Source: Pedobacter segetis (GTDB lineage: Bacteria; Bacteroidota; Bacteroidia; Sphingobacteriales; Sphingobacteriaceae). Taken from it: a stretch of 64,000 bases of DNA. The stretch's first letter is position 1. Each line of letters starts with the position of its first letter. Below, in pieces: positions 53,644 through 61,132 of this stretch. Below the pieces are notes generated by a model. That model worked only from the letters and a program-made list of their open reading frames with translations. It was not told the DNA's origin and ran no database searches. The translations under genes were made by a program, and so were the position numbers. The stretch lies in the NCBI RefSeq assembly GCF_016623585.1, contig NZ_JAEHFY010000019.1, positions 29,766-93,765 on the forward strand, written 5' to 3'.

Positions 53644-56600
53644 ATGACCAGATTCATCCTCTGTTTTATTTTAGGCTCTCTTGTTATCCAAACTACGTAT
53701 GCTCAAAATTTAGAATTTAAGCATATATCCATTGATAATGGATTATCTCAGAATACCGTTAATTCAATTGCTCAAGATAATAAGGGGATCATTTGGGTAG
53801 CTACTTTGGGGGGCTTAAATAAATTTAACGGCTATGATTTTACCGTTTTTACACATAATGAAAGAGATAGTAATAGTATCAGCCATGATAGGGTAAATGT
53901 TATTTTTATTGATAAGGCGGGAAATTTATGGGTAGGTACAGATGATGGCTTAAACCTATATAATCCATATAACAATCATTTTACGGTTATTAAGAATGCC
54001 AATAATTCACGATATTTTGTGTATAGCATTAAGCAGGATAAAACCGGCAAACTTTGGGTAGGCACACAACAAGGTTTAAAATTTTTAGATAACAAAAAAA
54101 ACAGATTAGTAGATGTTGACCTAAATATATCGAATTATAATAAAAGGGTTCAAAGTATATATGAAGATGATCTTGGTTTTTTGTGGATAGGCCTCGCAAA
54201 AGGATTCAAAATTTATGACCCACGCAAAAATAAATCTTCAGAAGGCCCTAAAGAACTTGAAGAAAGTTTAAGTAATTCTTGGGTACAATCCATCAAACAA
54301 TCAAAAAATAAAGATTTTTGGTTTGCTACAGAAAACGAAGGAGTCTTTGTTTATAAAAAACAAAATAATAAGGTTGTTAATTACAATAAAGAAAACGGAA
54401 TACTTAGTAATACAGTAAGAGACCTGTTTTTTCACGATAATGGGCACCTTTGGATGGCTACAAAAATGGGGCTAAGTATCCTAAATCTAAGCTCTGGTAA
54501 AATAATAAACTATATTTACTCACCAGAATTAAGCACAGAAAACTCTTTAAGCCATCCATCTGTAAAATGTATTTTTAAAGATAAATCCGGCAATATTTGG
54601 ATGGGAACTTATGCCGGAGGTATCAATCTGGTTTATAACTTTTCAAAAATTTTCTCCTACAAGGGAATCAGGCAGGGAGACCAAAACCCGCTTTCAAATA
54701 AAGAAGTAAATGCCATTTTAGGTAATGATGACAATAAATTTTGGATAGCCACAGATGGTGGTGGTTTAAATTATTGGAATAAAACCACTGGCAAGGTGGA
54801 TGTGTATAAATACGATACGGATAACGTTTTATACAATTTTATCAAAGATGTGGCTTATAATGACGACAATAAAAAGCAGCTTTGGCTGGGCAGTTCTGCC
54901 GGTATTTTAATATTTGACATTGCCACTAAAAAATTCACAGAGTTTAGAGATATCCAGAAAGGTGCTAATGTAGAATTTAACCATGATTATTGTTTCTTAA
55001 ATTCGCCGTATGGGTTATGGGTAGGAACCAACTATAATGGTTTACACCTTATAAAAGATAATAAAATAATAAAATCTTATACCCTGCCTAATGGTAAATT
55101 AATTTCTAATAACGTCTCATGCCTTTTATTAGAAGGAGAGAATTTATGGACTGGTTATCTACTCTCGGGATTAAGTAAGATAAACCTGAAAACCGGAAAA
55201 ATCGATTCTTATGCTTTTGATAAAAATGACATTTACAGCCTCAGTAATAATTCTATTTCCTGTTTGTTTATAGATTCAAAAAAAAGATTATGGATAGGAA
55301 CCAATGGCGGAGGTTTAAATTATTTTGATGAGCATAACAATAAATTTTATGTGATTAATTCTCAATATGGGTTAGCAAATAATAATATTCACGCGATAGA
55401 AGAAGACAATCAGGGTGCGCTTTGGGTAAGTACCAATAAAGGTGTTTTTAAGGTTGTATTAAAATCTAATGATTTTCCACTAAGTCCTAAATCAGTAGAA
55501 ACTACCAACTATACCGTTTTAGATGGCCTTCAAAGCAACCAATTTATTAAAGGTTCATCATTCAAAAATAAAAACGGAGAAATATTTTTTGGAGGCATAT
55601 ACGGGTTAAACAGTTTTTTCCCTGATAAGATTGTTTATAATAAAGAAATCCCAAATATCATATTAACCGATTTTACGATCCTCAATAAGGAAAAAAATCA
55701 AGAGGATAGCTTATCCTCAAAACCCGTTGATTACCTTAAAGAAATTACTCTAGATTATGATGAAAGTTATTTTACCATAAAATATGCTGCGCTCAACTAT
55801 GTTTTTCCAGAAAGAAATAATTATGCATATAAACTAGAAGGTTTAACAAAAGATACCTGGCATTACGTGGGCAATCAAAAAGAAGCCACTTATACAGGCT
55901 TGGAACCGGGCACTTATACTTTTTTGGTTAAAGCATCAAACAATAGTGGTATTTGGAATAATACTCCACGCCAGCTTAAAATCGTTGTACTACCACCATG
56001 GTGGAGAACTAATTTGGCTTACTTACTATATGTACTGGTTGTGCTGGGCTTACTTTATCTATTTAATTATTATACCAAATACACCGAGCGTTTAAAAAAT
56101 ACTATTCAATACGAAACCGATTTATACCATAAAGAGCAAGAACTTTCTCAAAAGAAATTGAGTTTTTTTATTAATATTTCTCATGAGATTAAAACGCCAA
56201 TTACCATGATTATGGCTCCGCTGCAAAAGCTGTTAACCATTCATGAAGGAAATACAACCACATCAAATTATTTAGAATTGATGAATAAGAGCGGTCAAAG
56301 ATTACTCAATTTAATTGATCAGCTGCTCGATCTAAGAAAATTTGATGATAATGATGTGATGTTAAAGGCCGCAAAAGGTAACCTAATTAGATTTACAAAA
56401 GAGATTGTAGTGGTGTTTGGCAGTTTAGCAAAGTCAAAAAATTTAGACTTAACATTTTCATCTGATGAAGAAAGGCTGGAATTATGGTTTGATAGAGATA
56501 AACTGGAGAAAATTTTATACAATATCATTTCTAACGCTATAAAATACACACCAGATTATGGTAAAATTGAAATTGCTGTAAATGAAGATAAAGAACATCA

Positions 56601-57750
56601 ATACGCCATTATAAATGTAATTGATAATGGGGTAGGTATTTCTAAAGAAAGATTGCCGGATATTTTCTTGCCATTTAAGCCATTGGATGTTAGCAATAAT
56701 AACATAAAAGGAACTGGTGTAGGCTTGGCTTTTGCCAAAGAACTAATTGATTTGCACCATGGCTTAATACAAGTGGATAGTAAGGAGGCAAGTAAAGATA
56801 ACCGTGGATATACCAAGTTTTCCATAAAAATACCTCTGGGTAAAAATTACCTTGCTGATAAAGAAGTAGATAAAGAATATCTGATTTCCGAAGATATTAA
56901 TAATTACAAATCTTACAGTTTAAAGCAACAAACCAACTTCCAAGAAAGAAAAGGGCTGATTCAGCAAGCAAACGATAACGAGAAATTTACCATGCTTTTA
57001 GTGGAGGATAATCCAGATGTTATTAACTTCTTGGCAGAAATTTTTGTAGATAATTTTAATGTTATAAAATGTTTTGATGGAGCAGCAGGTTTGGCCGAAG
57101 CTTTACGAACCATGCCCGATATCATTATAAGCGATGTAATGATGCCTATAATGGATGGGATAGAATTATGCAGTAAATTAAAATCAAACATGGTTACAAG
57201 CCATATTCCCGTGATATTGCTTACCGCAAGAAGCCCGCTCATATTTAAGCTAGAAGGATTAGAAAATGGAGCTGATGATTACGTAACAAAACCTTTTAAT
57301 TTCGATTTGTTGGATGTTAAAGTTTGGAATCTGTTAGAAAACAGGCAGAAAATGAAATCACGTTACCAAAAGGAAATCACGCTGCAACCTACCAATACCA
57401 CTATTTCCACTTTTGATGATAAGTTCTTAGAAAATATCATGAAGTATATTGAAGATAATATTGCCGAGGAAACATTAAATGTGGAAGATTTAAGCCAACA
57501 TATAGGTATGAGTAGAGGAAATCTTTATAGAAAATTAAAAGCTTTAACAGGTAAAAGCCCAGTAGAGTTTATTAGATATATAAGATTAAAGAGAGCCACC
57601 CAATTGCTCAAACAGCATAAAATGTACATCAATGAAGTGTCTTATATGGTAGGTTTCCAAAACGTGACTTATTTTAGAAAGTGTTTTAAAGAAGAGTTTG
57701 GCTATACACCAACCGAATTTGCAAAAACCGATGACAGCGAAATAGGATAA
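53644..57750 (+). CDS. hybrid two-component system regulator 3 (sensor, kinase, receiver, AraC)
   Basis: 1368 residues. Signal peptide 1-20 (TTYAQ), Reg_prop propellers (~25-690; repeated LWVGT/IWMGT), Y_Y_Y (~700-770), membrane helix (~785-810), HisKA His847 (NISHEIKTPITM), HATPase, receiver Asp1164 (IISDVMMPIMDG) and AraC (~1265-1365, GFQNVTYFRKCFKEEF). It is clearly more distant than regulators 1 and 2 are from each other: it lacks their ~30-residue insert around position 500, and its second HTH differs. Neighbours are PL8 and GH88 upstream and two PL14-like genes downstream, so a uronic-acid oligosaccharide is a likely ligand. The PL14-like gene starts 25 nt after it, possibly on the same transcript. 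Confidence 0.95.
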   Translation: MTRFILCFILGSLVIQTTYAQNLEFKHISIDNGLSQNTVNSIAQDNKGIIWVATLGGLNKFNGYDFTVFTHNERDSNSISHDRVNVIFIDKAGNLWVGTDDGLNLYNPYNNHFTVIKNANNSRYFVYSIKQDKTGKLWVGTQQGLKFLDNKKNRLVDVDLNISNYNKRVQSIYEDDLGFLWIGLAKGFKIYDPRKNKSSEGPKELEESLSNSWVQSIKQSKNKDFWFATENEGVFVYKKQNNKVVNYNKENGILSNTVRDLFFHDNGHLWMATKMGLSILNLSSGKIINYIYSPELSTENSLSHPSVKCIFKDKSGNIWMGTYAGGINLVYNFSKIFSYKGIRQGDQNPLSNKEVNAILGNDDNKFWIATDGGGLNYWNKTTGKVDVYKYDTDNVLYNFIKDVAYNDDNKKQLWLGSSAGILIFDIATKKFTEFRDIQKGANVEFNHDYCFLNSPYGLWVGTNYNGLHLIKDNKIIKSYTLPNGKLISNNVSCLLLEGENLWTGYLLSGLSKINLKTGKIDSYAFDKNDIYSLSNNSISCLFIDSKKRLWIGTNGGGLNYFDEHNNKFYVINSQYGLANNNIHAIEEDNQGALWVSTNKGVFKVVLKSNDFPLSPKSVETTNYTVLDGLQSNQFIKGSSFKNKNGEIFFGGIYGLNSFFPDKIVYNKEIPNIILTDFTILNKEKNQEDSLSSKPVDYLKEITLDYDESYFTIKYAALNYVFPERNNYAYKLEGLTKDTWHYVGNQKEATYTGLEPGTYTFLVKASNNSGIWNNTPRQLKIVVLPPWWRTNLAYLLYVLVVLGLLYLFNYYTKYTERLKNTIQYETDLYHKEQELSQKKLSFFINISHEIKTPITMIMAPLQKLLTIHEGNTTTSNYLELMNKSGQRLLNLIDQLLDLRKFDDNDVMLKAAKGNLIRFTKEIVVVFGSLAKSKNLDLTFSSDEERLELWFDRDKLEKILYNIISNAIKYTPDYGKIEIAVNEDKEHQYAIINVIDNGVGISKERLPDIFLPFKPLDVSNNNIKGTGVGLAFAKELIDLHHGLIQVDSKEASKDNRGYTKFSIKIPLGKNYLADKEVDKEYLISEDINNYKSYSLKQQTNFQERKGLIQQANDNEKFTMLLVEDNPDVINFLAEIFVDNFNVIKCFDGAAGLAEALRTMPDIIISDVMMPIMDGIELCSKLKSNMVTSHIPVILLTARSPLIFKLEGLENGADDYVTKPFNFDLLDVKVWNLLENRQKMKSRYQKEITLQPTNTTISTFDDKFLENIMKYIEDNIAEETLNVEDLSQHIGMSRGNLYRKLKALTGKSPVEFIRYIRLKRATQLLKQHKMYINEVSYMVGFQNVTYFRKCFKEEFGYTPTEFAKTDDSEIG

Positions 57751-57775
57751 AATTTTTTGACTTAAAATAAATTTA

Positions 57776-58618
57776 ATGAGAACAGTAAAAAAAACATTAT
57801 TAAAACTAAGCATCTTACCTATTGCATTAGTTTGCTTTTCTTTTAGCAATTCAAATTCTGCTAAAGTAAAAGATAAAAACTTGGATAGTTTATTAAAAGC
57901 TAACATAAAACTAAACTGGAATAAGTCTAAGTCTGGCCCATATACCAAACAACAAGCAGAAAAAGATTTCGGCTCATTAATAGACTGGGCGCCAACACGG
58001 GCCGACATTGTGGATAACACTTTTAGAGTTACACTTTTGCCTAATTTACTGTCTGGCTACGGAGGCTTAGTTGCCAAAAGCTGGATTGAAGAAGGAACAG
58101 CCTACGAGCTTAAATATGAAGTGAAATTTGATAAAGATTTTGATTTTGGTAAAGGCGGTAAAGTGGGTTTTGGTTTAAGAGTAGGAGATGGCAATACCGG
58201 TTGCGACAAAGCAAATGATGGCAACGGCGGTAGTGCAAGGCTAATGTGGTACACCAGCGGCGGAACAACTAAATTTAAACCCTATATGTATTATTATGAT
58301 ATGCCCGAAAATTGTGGCGATAATATGGTTTCGGACGCTTTTTACCCTAAAGAAGGAAGTATAGAAAAGGGAAAGTGGTATAAAATCAGAATTTATGTAA
58401 AAAGTAATAATTACGATAAAAAAGACGGTAGAATTCAGGTTTTTATTGATGGAAACTCAGTACTGGACCAGCCCATTAGATGGACAGCCAATAACGCCAA
58501 AAGATTTATCAATAAGCTTTCTAATGATACCTTTAGAGGAGGAAGTGGGGACGATTGGAAAACCAATAACACAGGGTATATCTATCTGGATAATCTGGAG
58601 CTTAAAAAAATAGAATAA
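57776..58618 (+). CDS. PL14-like polysaccharide lyase / jelly-roll protein, copy 1
   Basis: 280 residues. A hydrophobic N-terminus (LSILPIALVCFSFSNSNSA) suggests export; Cys22 does not stand in a convincing lipobox. The body is one beta jelly roll: VTLLPNLLSGYGGLVAKSWI, LKYEVKFDKDFDFGKGGKVGF, NGGSARLMWYTSGG, KWYKIRIYVKSN, GRIQVFIDGNSVLDQP, ending TFRGGSGDDWKTNNTGYIYLDNLEL. The G-x-S-A-R-L-M-W and FRGGxxxDW phrases resemble the PL14 domain (alginate and glucuronan lyases), but I cannot confirm catalytic residues. A pure binding role is the alternative. It follows hybrid regulator 3 by 25 nt and is ended by a strong terminator. Homologous to the gene at 58911. Confidence 0.65.
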   Translation: MRTVKKTLLKLSILPIALVCFSFSNSNSAKVKDKNLDSLLKANIKLNWNKSKSGPYTKQQAEKDFGSLIDWAPTRADIVDNTFRVTLLPNLLSGYGGLVAKSWIEEGTAYELKYEVKFDKDFDFGKGGKVGFGLRVGDGNTGCDKANDGNGGSARLMWYTSGGTTKFKPYMYYYDMPENCGDNMVSDAFYPKEGSIEKGKWYKIRIYVKSNNYDKKDGRIQVFIDGNSVLDQPIRWTANNAKRFINKLSNDTFRGGSGDDWKTNNTGYIYLDNLELKKIE

Positions 58619-58637
58619 ATGCGGATAAGAAAAAATT

Positions 58638-58660
58638 GACAGCTCCCAGCTGTCTTTTTT
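58638..58660 (+). terminator. rho-independent terminator after PL14-like copy 1
   Basis: A perfect 7-bp stem GACAGCT (58638-58644) / AGCTGTC (58648-58654) with a CCC loop is followed by six T residues. Confidence 0.92.
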
Positions 58661-58910
58661 GTTAATTAGAATTCTGATTATAAGTTTTTTAACTTAATTG
58701 GTTGATTATGAGGCTATTTTTTTACTTATGTAGTTGCTTTTTGATACTTGTATAGGCTATTAATAATTCCTGCTCTCCCTACATTAGCTCATCGTTTAAC
58801 AATACTTTAAAAGACTTTAAACGGTACAACCAATTATCACTGCAGCAATAATCCAAAAATTGCCACTGTGTACAACTATTTATTTTTTAACCTTTATTAA
58901 TCAAAATTTT

Positions 58911-59825
58911 ATGATCCGATTTAACATTAAATCAATGACAGCAATTTGTTTGCTGGGAATGCTAGGTGTGGTTTCTTCTTGTAAAAAAGAAGTCAAAGAA
59001 CCTTCAATTGAACAACAGCCCAATGGTTCTGACAAAGTATTAAAAGCATTAGGTAGCGGAGACTGGATTAACTTTACCACCTCTGGCAACAAAGAATACA
59101 CATCTGCACTGGCAGCAGGTAATTTCGGTCCGATCGTTAAAAATAGCGGTTTTGACACCGGAAGGGCGCAAATCATCAATCACGAGTTAAAAGTAACAAT
59201 GCTAGCTCATAAACTAACTGGTGATGGTGGCGTTATAGGAAACTTTGATATTCCAGATGGTCCATCTTATGAAGTAACTTACCGGGTGAAATTTCCTTCG
59301 GGCTTTATTTGGGGTGGCAATGATAAGGGAGGTAAGTTAGGTTTTGGCTTTGGAATTGGCGATGGAAATACCGGAGGTGATAAATCGGATGGAAACGGCG
59401 GAAGTGTTAGACTAATGTGGATAAAACTAAGTAACGGGAAAGCGGTATTTAAACCATATATCTATCATACTAATATGCCGGATAGTTATGGTGATGATTT
59501 AGGTTTGGATTATGGCTACTCTCCAAATGACCAAGGTTTAAATACAAACACCTATTATACCATAAAAATTCGGGTAAGGAGTAATACCAATGCTGATAAT
59601 ATTAGTTCTCATAATAATGGCGAATTAATGATGAGTGTTGATGGCCATACTTTTCTTTCACGAAACAACATGAATTTTGCATGGAAAAGCGGTAAAAAAT
59701 GGATAAGGGAACTGCTGTTTCAGACCTTTAGAGGAGGTAAGGAGGATTCATGGAAAACAGGTACCGATACTTACATCTATTACGATGATATTAAATTCAC
59801 AAAAGACCCAACAGGTACTTTTTAA
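58911..59825 (+). CDS. PL14-like polysaccharide lyase / jelly-roll lipoprotein, copy 2
   Basis: 304 residues from the ATG at 58911, chosen because it begins a lipoprotein signal (VVSSC, Cys24, then KKEVKEP); the open frame upstream starts only at a TTG. The jelly roll parallels the gene at 57776: VTMLAHKLTGDGGVIGNFDI, VTYRVKFPSGFIWGG, NDKGGKLGFGFGIGDGNTGG, NGGSVRLMWIKLSNG, and TFRGGKEDSWKTGTDTYIYYDD. The same family suggestion applies (alginate/glucuronan lyase PL14 type, or a binding module). The lipid anchor would place it at the outer membrane whereas copy 1 looks soluble. It lies downstream of a terminator, so it should have its own promoter, which I could not pinpoint. Confidence 0.65.
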   Translation: MIRFNIKSMTAICLLGMLGVVSSCKKEVKEPSIEQQPNGSDKVLKALGSGDWINFTTSGNKEYTSALAAGNFGPIVKNSGFDTGRAQIINHELKVTMLAHKLTGDGGVIGNFDIPDGPSYEVTYRVKFPSGFIWGGNDKGGKLGFGFGIGDGNTGGDKSDGNGGSVRLMWIKLSNGKAVFKPYIYHTNMPDSYGDDLGLDYGYSPNDQGLNTNTYYTIKIRVRSNTNADNISSHNNGELMMSVDGHTFLSRNNMNFAWKSGKKWIRELLFQTFRGGKEDSWKTGTDTYIYYDDIKFTKDPTGTF

Positions 59826-59837
59826 TTTTCATGCTAT

Positions 59838-59862
59838 TCCAAAGGAAGTATTTTCCTTTGGA
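59838..59862. terminator. 10-bp hairpin after PL14-like copy 2
   Basis: TCCAAAGGAA (59838-59847) and TTCCTTTGGA (59853-59862) pair perfectly around GTATT. The T tract after it is poor (GTAGTTTAATC), so termination may be incomplete. Confidence 0.65.
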
Positions 59863-60038
59863 GTAGTTTAATCATACATTTTTCAATGTTTTGAACAAAT
59901 GTATCTTATTCATTTGAAATGGTGTCTCAACTATTTCGATAATCTTTAATAAATATTTTTTACCACTGCTAATGTATTAAGAAAGTTATTCATATTTTAA
60001 TTAAACTAATTTTAGGATGGTTAATTTAAAAACAGGGC

Positions 60039-60122
60039 GGGTTTGGAAACATCTACGGAGAAGGCTTCAGTACCTTATACCAACTCGATATAGAAAAAGC
60101 TTTACAGATTAATAAACCTTAA
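60039..60122 (+). pseudogene. fossil 3' end of a second PD40 propeller gene
   Basis: Reads GFGNIYGEGFSTLYQLDIEK followed by ALQINKP and a stop (28 codons). It corresponds to the last 27 residues of the intact gene at 60134-61120 (GFGNVYGEGYSTLYKLDIEK and ALQINKP). The similarity continues past the stop through the short spacer (TTAAAATTCA against TTAAAAATTCA) up to an ATGAAAAAAATCT start in both cases. No start or upstream part survives. It is the remnant of a tandem copy lost by deletion. Confidence 0.9.
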
Positions 60123-60133
60123 AATTCAACGTC

Positions 60134-61120
60134 ATGAAAAAAATCTTACTCTTAACATACCTAGGCTTCATCTTTTTGGCTTCCTGCAAAAAGGATAAAC
60201 AACCCTCTGCGCAGTATTACGGAGAACCAATTTCAGAAAGCAGAGAATTCTTTCCTGACCAAGAACTTTTTGATTTTACCACTAGCCCTGCCGTAAGCCC
60301 AGACGGTAGGTATCTAATTTACATTGTACCCTCAACTGTTAGCATAGCCAGAAAAGGTCTCTGGCTGATAAATTTACAGACAGGCGATAAAAAATTACTG
60401 AAAAAGGACGCCACTTATTCTTCCCCATCGTGGAGTCCGGACAGCCGACATTTCTGCTATATATTCAACGGTAACTTAATGATAAGTGATATTAACGGAG
60501 ATGATACAGAACAGTTAACTTTCGACAGAAGTTGTTTGAGGCCAAACTGGCATCCAACAAAAAAGAAAATTGTTTTTGATGGTAATATATCCGGAACTTA
60601 TACTATTGATGTTGTTGATATTGAAACGGCGGATATTACCCAAAGTATCAGCGCTACCGATATAGGTGGCAGTGCAGGATGGATTAGCAATACAGACTCT
60701 ATTTTAACAAGTCAAAGTAACTATGGTTATAGAATATTAAACTTAACTACAGGGCAAGTTTTACTTAGTGTTAATTGGTTGACTTTGATTAAAAAAAACG
60801 TATTTGCCCTTCCTTCTATTTCAAGAGACGGTAAAAAAATAGCATTTCAGGCAGCTAACGGGATATATATCATCAACACCGACGGGACAAACCTACAGCA
60901 GGTATTATACAATTCCGTAACCCGAAAACCCGGCACTCCATATAAATCAGGGGATAAACTGGTCAATGACATTTCCTGGCATCCCGACGGCAAACACCTG
61001 ATTTACCAAATCATAGAATTTACTACATCCTCGATAGGATTTGGGAATGTTTACGGAGAAGGGTATTCGACTTTATACAAACTGGATATAGAAAAAGCAT
61101 TACAGATTAATAAACCTTAA
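60134..61120 (+). CDS. PD40/TolB-like beta-propeller lipoprotein
   Basis: 328 residues; lipobox FLASC (Cys18) followed by KKDKQPS. At least five PD40 blades are visible: PAVSPDGRYLIYIV, PSWSPDSRHFCYIF, PNWHPTKKKIVFDG, PSISRDGKKIAFQA and ISWHPDGKHLIYQI, enough for a six-bladed propeller of TolB type. No peptidase domain is attached, so it is likely a binding or scaffolding lipoprotein facing the periplasm or surface. The subtilase starts 12 nt after its stop, so the two form an operon. The fossil immediately upstream shows that the gene was once duplicated. Confidence 0.85.
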   Translation: MKKILLLTYLGFIFLASCKKDKQPSAQYYGEPISESREFFPDQELFDFTTSPAVSPDGRYLIYIVPSTVSIARKGLWLINLQTGDKKLLKKDATYSSPSWSPDSRHFCYIFNGNLMISDINGDDTEQLTFDRSCLRPNWHPTKKKIVFDGNISGTYTIDVVDIETADITQSISATDIGGSAGWISNTDSILTSQSNYGYRILNLTTGQVLLSVNWLTLIKKNVFALPSISRDGKKIAFQAANGIYIINTDGTNLQQVLYNSVTRKPGTPYKSGDKLVNDISWHPDGKHLIYQIIEFTTSSIGFGNVYGEGYSTLYKLDIEKALQINKP

Positions 61121-61132
61121 AAATTCATCATT

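Larger units (their letters stand above)
59826..60133. other. intergenic region with hairpin, operator-like half-site and gene fossil
   Basis: 308 nt. A hairpin lies at 59838-59862. A lone well-kept half-site AACAAATGTATCTTA is at 59894, with only a poor partner 22 bp on and no -7 core at the right distance. The fossil described at 60039-60122 completes it. No intact gene. Confidence 0.6.

Noticed and set aside
59894..59961. Tenth operator in front of the PD40 gene
   Set aside because: Only the first half-site is well kept; the second is poor and no TTTG/TTTA falls 23-26 nt after it. It may be a relic.
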